Source of the DNA: an uncultured bacterium
GTDB lineage: Bacteria > Patescibacteriota > Dojkabacteria > CALFHW01
Assembly (NCBI GenBank): GCA_937876695.1
Contig: CALFHW010000083.1
Location: 1-10,088, forward strand
Direction of reading: 5' to 3'
DNA: 10,088 nucleotides
Shown here: in pieces, positions 6,488 through 10,088 of the stretch
How positions within the stretch are numbered: position 1 is the first letter of the stretch
Layout: every line of letters begins with the position of its first letter
Notes under the pieces: model-generated
Databases searched by the model: none
Told to the model about the DNA's origin: nothing
What the model saw: the letters and a program-made list of their open reading frames with translations, nothing else
Position numbers and translations under genes: made by a program

Positions 6488-6520
6488 TGTTAAAATTAGA
6501 TGTTTTAGTAGCTAATTATA
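6488..6520. promoter_or_regulatory. Divergent promoter region of ppaC and the Nudix gene
   Basis: On the minus strand a perfect TATAAT (6520-6515) would serve ppaC, with no good -35 box. On the plus strand TGT-TAAAAT (6488-6496) is an extended -10 for the Nudix gene, with TCGACA (6470-6475), five of six to TTGACA, 18 bases before TAAAAT but only 15 before the TGT extension. The latter overlaps the ppaC start codon. The assignment to the Nudix gene is the weaker of the two. Confidence 0.4.
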
Positions 6521-6533
6521 TTACAAAATCACC

Positions 6534-7052
6534 TTGTCTAGCTCACATGACAGCGAAATTCCAGCTAATGGCCAACAGGTGATCACGGCAGTCGCTTTTA
6601 TCTGGCGCCGCCAAAGTAACCAGTTTGAATTATTTAGCCCGAGAAGAGCCCTGACAAAAAAGTTTTTGCCTGGCAAGTTTGAACTAGTAGGCGGACACGT
6701 AGATTTCGGTGAACAGCCTGAGGACGCACTGAAGCGTGAAGTTATAGAAGAGTTGGGTCAGAAAATTATTGTAGATGAGCTAGTCAGTTCTTTCACATAT
6801 ATAAATGAAATCAAGGGGTCGCATTCGTTGGAACTAGTGTACTTAGCGAGATTCGAGAGTCCTGAAACTGAGGTTAAGTTAAACCCAGAGGATCATGTTG
6901 AGTATAAATGGACAAACAAGCCAGAAACAATACAACTTAGAGGTGAGGACGACGCTGAACTACCGTCAATATTGAAAGGTTTTGACAGACTTGAACAACT
7001 AAGTAAACTCGGGCAATTGCCAGGACAGAAAGAGGAGGCGCGCTATGTATAA
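6534..7052 (+). CDS. Nudix hydrolase
   Basis: Nudix enzymes cleave nucleoside diphosphates linked to another group; the substrate here is not evident. The 172-residue reading uses a TTG start at 6534. A GTG at 6579 would give 157 residues and begin exactly at the domain's first strand (VITAVAFIWRR). No Shine-Dalgarno sequence supports either start. The Nudix box runs from G54 to G75, pattern G-x5-E-x7-R-E-V-I-E-E-L-G, with E69, E72 and E73 as metal ligands; the residue after G75 is Gln where a hydrophobic one is usual. SPRRALTKKFLPGKFELVGG (35-54) is the typical lead-in. The last 35 or so residues are charged and helical. Its stop codon overlaps the start of the methyltransferase gene by 8 bases, and the latter's Shine-Dalgarno sequence lies inside this gene, so the two are co-transcribed. 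Confidence 0.92.
   Translation: MSSSHDSEIPANGQQVITAVAFIWRRQSNQFELFSPRRALTKKFLPGKFELVGGHVDFGEQPEDALKREVIEELGQKIIVDELVSSFTYINEIKGSHSLELVYLARFESPETEVKLNPEDHVEYKWTNKPETIQLRGEDDAELPSILKGFDRLEQLSKLGQLPGQKEEARYV
7033..7038 (+). promoter_or_regulatory. Strong Shine-Dalgarno sequence fixing the methyltransferase start
   Basis: AGGAGG lies 6 bases before the ATG at 7045, inside the end of the Nudix gene. It is the best ribosome-binding site in the window. It matters because it confirms that the unusual basic N-terminal tail of the methyltransferase is translated. Confidence 0.88.
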
Positions 7053-8106
7053 GAAAAAAGGCGGAGCTAGAGGTAAGAACCAGACTGCAAGAAGAAGTGC
7101 GACTACAGGCGCGCGCGGTGGAGGACCTGGGCATCAACCATTCAGAACTGGATACAAAACCAAACCCGGGAAGAAAGTTGGGCAAAATGCCCCAGCAGTA
7201 AAACTACCTATCACCACCGAGCTGGCAACAAACTGGGATGACTACGTGATGATCGATGCCGGCGAAGGAGAAAAACTCGAGCGATGGGGTAAATATATTT
7301 TGCGCAGACCCGATCCGCAGGCAGGCTGGCGCAGACTACTGCAGATGCGCGAGTTCTGGGTGGCAGCTGACGCCAAGGTAGTAGTAAGCGAGCAAGAGCG
7401 CTACTGGAAGTTTATGCGTAAAAGTTTAAGTGAGAATTCTAGCTGGAAGATTAGCTACCAAGGGAAATACACATTCAACATCAAGCTCTCGGACTACAAG
7501 CACACCGGGGTATTTCCGGAGCAGTCTGTCAACTGGGACTGGATTGAGAGGCAAGTTAAGGACGCACTCAAAGAAGGGCGAACTGCCGAAGTCCTCAACC
7601 TCTTTGGCTACAGCGGTGGCGCTAGTATGGCGGTGCTAGCAGCGGGAGGGCAAGTTACACATGTAGACTCAGCTGGTCAAGCAATCGGTCTGGCGCAGAA
7701 AAATATACTCGATAGCGATTTACCTAAGGTTAATGCGCGTTTTATTAAAGAGGACTCTCTGGAGTTCGTAGAGAGGCAAGCGCGCAAAGGCCAAAAGTAC
7801 GACGCCATCATCATGGATCCACCAGCCTATGGACGTGGCGGCGGCGCAAAGTCTTGGAAGATCGCTAGGGATCTGCCTACACTTCTAGAAGCATGCAGTA
7901 AAATACTCACCGATAAGCCTGCATTTATGCTGATAAATGTCTATGCAGGTGGGCTGACTACAGCCGAGGTAGCAGCGTTGACGCAAGATAAGATAAAACG
8001 CCCTCATTATTTGCAAATAGTGAAATTGGGTATCCCTGTGGGAGCTGGCAGCAACTACTTGCCTGGTGGCATCAGTCTCAGGCTTGTATTTAGGCAGTTC
8101 AGTTAA
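7045..8106 (+). CDS. Class I SAM-dependent methyltransferase, RlmI/RlmK-like (probable rRNA methyltransferase)
   Basis: This protein resembles the COG1092 group of 23S rRNA methyltransferases. Residues 65-165 hold the group's front part, with GEGEKLERWG (73-82), LRRPDPQAGW (86-95) and the KHTGVFPEQSVNWDWI stretch (152-167). The Rossmann fold follows: motif I VLNLFGYSGGAS (183-194) binds SAM, VDSAGQAI (207-214) contains the acidic position after strand 2, and motif IV is DPPAYGRG (258-265). No catalytic cysteine pair of the m5U type is seen. The first 50 or so residues are unusual: rich in Lys, Arg and Gly, with GARG repeated at 7-10 and 22-25, probably disordered and suited to RNA binding. 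The start is fixed by AGGAGG at 7033-7038. The stop codon overlaps that of the convergent phosphoesterase gene by 4 bases. The methylated RNA position is not known. Confidence 0.88.
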   Translation: MYKKKGGARGKNQTARRSATTGARGGGPGHQPFRTGYKTKPGKKVGQNAPAVKLPITTELATNWDDYVMIDAGEGEKLERWGKYILRRPDPQAGWRRLLQMREFWVAADAKVVVSEQERYWKFMRKSLSENSSWKISYQGKYTFNIKLSDYKHTGVFPEQSVNWDWIERQVKDALKEGRTAEVLNLFGYSGGASMAVLAAGGQVTHVDSAGQAIGLAQKNILDSDLPKVNARFIKEDSLEFVERQARKGQKYDAIIMDPPAYGRGGGAKSWKIARDLPTLLEACSKILTDKPAFMLINVYAGGLTTAEVAALTQDKIKRPHYLQIVKLGIPVGAGSNYLPGGISLRLVFRQFS

Positions 8107-8756
8107 AAACGCATACTCACCATTTGCACGCCGTTTTCATCGATACTAAGGTACTGATTGCGCACGCGGTTAAAGCCAGAATTCAGATACTTAGCTTTAT
8201 GGTCCACTTCTGCCAGGTGAGTGTGTCCTGCAACTAGATACGTATCGTCAGGTAGAGCCAATGCCCCCCAACGCTTCATCATGTTATTTTGTGACTTAAA
8301 CAAGTTGGAGTAGGCCTTGCGTAAAGTCATATAGCCTACCTGCTCGACTGCTTTCCCTACATTTAGAGCTACTTTACTATCTTTAAAAATTGCGGGGAAC
8401 TTATCTTCAATCAGCGGTACCAACATATGGCCGTGTTCAAAATGATAGCGACTGGAGCCAATTTTTAGCTCGTAGCGATCGCCTTGTTGATCAGAAAAAA
8501 GAGCTACGCGTTCGTCGCAAAGCTCCTTAGGGTCATGATTACCATGTATGTAGATAGCAGACTTCTGCTTGAGAATAGGGAAAAGCCCAGCCCAGCGTGA
8601 GTTTACGAAATCCGAGAAGCCCCATTCCGTCCCCTCCCAGAAATCCCCATTTAACACCACTCTGTCGCTATCCGCAAAAGCATTAGATAACCCAGTAAAG
8701 CGTTTCTGGTTGAAGCGGCGGCCCAAATGTGTGTCCGAGATTACAATAACTTTCAT
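8103..8756 (-). CDS. Calcineurin-like metallophosphoesterase
   Basis: This 217-residue protein is a two-metal phosphoesterase. The signature motifs appear in order: SDTHLG (7-12; D8, H10), NGDFWEG (36-42; D38), GNHD (72-75; N73, H74), FEHGH (106-110) and AGHTH (176-180; H178, H180). LNSGF (191-195) matches the NPGS-type loop near the end. A helical insert (about 117-165, Lys/Met-rich) between FEHGH and AGHTH resembles the cap region of LpxH-like enzymes, but lipid A synthesis is not shown by any neighbour; the substrate may be a nucleotide, phospholipid or protein phosphate. The start ATG at 8756 is followed at once by the first beta strand. It lies 19 bases after the HAD gene, so the two are probably one operon. 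Confidence 0.92.
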   Translation of the reverse strand: MKVIVISDTHLGRRFNQKRFTGLSNAFADSDRVVLNGDFWEGTEWGFSDFVNSRWAGLFPILKQKSAIYIHGNHDPKELCDERVALFSDQQGDRYELKIGSSRYHFEHGHMLVPLIEDKFPAIFKDSKVALNVGKAVEQVGYMTLRKAYSNLFKSQNNMMKRWGALALPDDTYLVAGHTHLAEVDHKAKYLNSGFNRVRNQYLSIDENGVQMVSMRF

Positions 8757-8775
8757 CTCTACAATATACTACTCT

Positions 8776-9444
8776 TTAGCTTTGTTTGGGAACCCTTTGT
8801 GCAACAGCATTGAGTACGCTTTCCCAGTCTGCGCAAGGTACAATATCCAGCTCTGGGCGATCTATCTGACCTGCATATTCATAGACAAAAATTGTGCCTT
8901 TATAGCCATTGCTAATTTCAGGCAAAAGATCCTGGTTATCATCAACGATCCCCAATACTTCATCCTCTAAATAATCTAGAATTTCTGCCTTCCAAGCGTG
9001 CTTATTGCCGACGTAGCGAGGGCATAAAATTGTGGGCGCCATAGGGAGGCCATGTTTCGCAATCCACTGCTCGGTTACATTCTGCAATACATTGGGCCTA
9101 GCAGTAAGATAACCGGCAATCGGCACTATCTGCCCTAGCCTACGCAAGTAGTCGTCTACACCTGAGATTAGTTCGACATTGGCATGTACTGATTCATTAA
9201 CAGTGATTGTTCCATTTAGTTCCTCAAATTTGGGGTGGGTTTTCCAATAGGGAACTCTGGATGTGTGACCATAATTCTTTACAAAAGTCTCATAAGTCAG
9301 CTGTTCGGGGTTTCCCAGCTCCTTGACGTACATCTCGAAATATCTAACCCGAGTATGCGACAGTGTCTCATCGATATCTAGCAAAATTCCTTTTTGCCCG
9401 CCATCGTAGCTCTTTTTGATACCCTCAACTGCTTTGAACATCAT
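8776..9444 (-). CDS. HAD-superfamily hydrolase (putative phosphatase)
   Basis: This 222-residue protein belongs to the haloacid dehalogenase superfamily, probably a phosphatase. Motif I is DIDETL (23-28), with D23 the nucleophile, D25 the general acid and T27. Motif II is T114 in YLTARP. The motif III lysine is likely K152 (or K148). Motif IV is GIVDDN (165-170), with D168 and D169 binding Mg2+. A cap of about 70 residues sits between motifs I and II (about 35-95). The start is placed at the ATG at 9444, because a GGAG lies 8 bases before it; a TTG at 9465 would add seven residues but has no support. The upstream gene stops 33 bases before, and a hairpin fills most of that gap. The substrate is unknown. 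Confidence 0.88.
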   Translation of the reverse strand: MMFKAVEGIKKSYDGGQKGILLDIDETLSHTRVRYFEMYVKELGNPEQLTYETFVKNYGHTSRVPYWKTHPKFEELNGTITVNESVHANVELISGVDDYLRRLGQIVPIAGYLTARPNVLQNVTEQWIAKHGLPMAPTILCPRYVGNKHAWKAEILDYLEDEVLGIVDDNQDLLPEISNGYKGTIFVYEYAGQIDRPELDIVPCADWESVLNAVAQRVPKQS

Positions 9445-9454
9445 ATATTTTACT

Positions 9455-9473
9455 CCACAGGTCAATCCTGTGG
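9455..9473 (-). promoter_or_regulatory. Hairpin overlapping the HAD gene ribosome-binding site
   Basis: CCACAGG (9473-9467) and CCTGTGG (9461-9455) form a perfect 7-base stem with a 5-base loop on the minus-strand transcript. The last two G of the stem are the first two of the GGAG Shine-Dalgarno sequence (9456-9453) of the HAD gene. No U tract follows in either direction, so it is not a usual terminator. It could lower HAD translation or stabilise an mRNA end; the role is inference. Confidence 0.55.
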
Positions 9474-9477
9474 CAAG

Positions 9478-10083
9478 TTATCCCTTCTTATGTAGGAGAT
9501 AGAGTCCATCGTCGCAGTTGGCAATTGTGGATGTAATAATTACCTTTTTCCTGGCTAACTCAACAGCGTGTTCGAAGTAGTCCTCTGGCCTTCTATACTC
9601 AGTGTTTTCTGTTAAAATATTCACCATCTTAACTCGTTGCTTTGTTGACAGATGCTCATGGCCAAGATCATTTTCATACAGATACCCTTCAATTAGTTGA
9701 AAGTTCAGTTTTGGCAAGTAATAATCAAGCGAAGTCTCAAATGCAATTACTTTTCTGTTTTTGTCCATAGTAAGCCGCATACTCACGTTATCCAGATCCC
9801 AAAGACTGGACGTTTTTCTTCCCCATAAGCCTTTTAACGCAAGCCAAGAAAGTCTTACTACGACGTCGTAACCTTTAGTGTAGTGTCCATAATCATAAGC
9901 AAAAAGCATGCTTTCCATTTGGGATATAGCGTGGATTAAGCTAGTCTCCAGCATCACACCTGGTTGATCTTGGATTTTTTCTGACGCAAACATAGCAGTA
10001 GGTAAGACTTTATGAAGACCTATGCTCATTTGTGCAGCTAACGGATTCTGCTTGCCTAATTGAGTCGAAAGCCAATTATTCAT
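9478..10083 (-). CDS. Protein of unknown function (start near the right edge)
   Basis: I do not recognise this 201-residue protein. It has no membrane segment, signal peptide or known catalytic motif that I can see. It is a mixed alpha/beta sequence rich in Leu and Tyr, with an acidic patch near the middle (WDLDN, 94-98), a helical part at 147-180 (STKQRVKMVNILTEN, then PEDYFEHAVELARKKV) and one cysteine near the end. The ATG at 10083 is the first visible start, but only five bases precede it and no in-frame stop is seen, so the gene may begin beyond the edge. It reads toward the HAD and phosphoesterase genes, 33 bases ahead of the first, and likely shares their transcript. That placement hints at a link to phosphate-ester metabolism but does not show it. 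Confidence 0.75.
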   Translation of the reverse strand: MNNWLSTQLGKQNPLAAQMSIGLHKVLPTAMFASEKIQDQPGVMLETSLIHAISQMESMLFAYDYGHYTKGYDVVVRLSWLALKGLWGRKTSSLWDLDNVSMRLTMDKNRKVIAFETSLDYYLPKLNFQLIEGYLYENDLGHEHLSTKQRVKMVNILTENTEYRRPEDYFEHAVELARKKVIITSTIANCDDGLYLLHKKG

Positions 10084-10088
10084 GTATC

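Noticed and set aside
8569..8970. 133-residue open frame on the plus strand
   Set aside because: It spans the 5' end of the phosphoesterase gene and the 3' end of the HAD gene, both well supported, and shows no domain of its own.

Overview
The window is a compact, bacterial, mostly housekeeping region. It holds twelve genes: one cut by the left edge and one whose start lies at the right edge. No stretch longer than about 160 bases lacks a gene. I saw no tRNA, rRNA, CRISPR array, insertion sequence or prophage gene. The composition is moderate in GC. TGA serves as a genuine stop codon (end of ppaC), so the standard code applies and the UGA=Gly code of Gracilibacteria/Absconditabacteria is excluded. 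The short intergenic spaces, few Shine-Dalgarno sequences, a short Obg GTPase without a C-terminal extension, a stand-alone RRM protein and a Mn-type pyrophosphatase fit a Patescibacteria/CPR genome, perhaps Saccharibacteria. That placement is inference from gene style only.

Left part (1-3062): a truncated methionine aminopeptidase gene (minus) diverges from the ribosome-assembly GTPase gene obg across only 37 bases. Both genes appear to have an extended -10 box almost touching the ATG, so both may be leaderless. The obg gene then runs 51 bases into a convergent GNAT acetyltransferase gene. That gene in turn diverges from a class I/II aminotransferase gene, with an operator-like dyad between the two.

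Middle (3084-6476), all minus strand: a membrane-anchored protein with an HExxH zinc-protease motif; a small RRM RNA-binding protein with its own promoter, a leader of roughly 110 nt and a strong intrinsic terminator; and a two-gene operon, ppaC (Mn-dependent inorganic pyrophosphatase) followed by a CYTH-domain triphosphate enzyme that overlaps it by 11 bases. The pair could work in series on inorganic phosphate chains or on PPi released by the CYTH enzyme.

Right part (6534-10083): a plus-strand pair, a Nudix hydrolase and an RlmI-like SAM methyltransferase, overlaps by 8 bases and is joined by a strong Shine-Dalgarno sequence. Facing it is a minus-strand group of an unrecognised 201-residue protein, a HAD-family phosphatase and a calcineurin-like phosphoesterase. 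A perfect hairpin overlaps the HAD gene's ribosome-binding site. The least explained items are the HExxH protein, the unrecognised protein with its two phosphohydrolase neighbours, and the basic tail on the methyltransferase. I did not find a clear new defence or mobile system.
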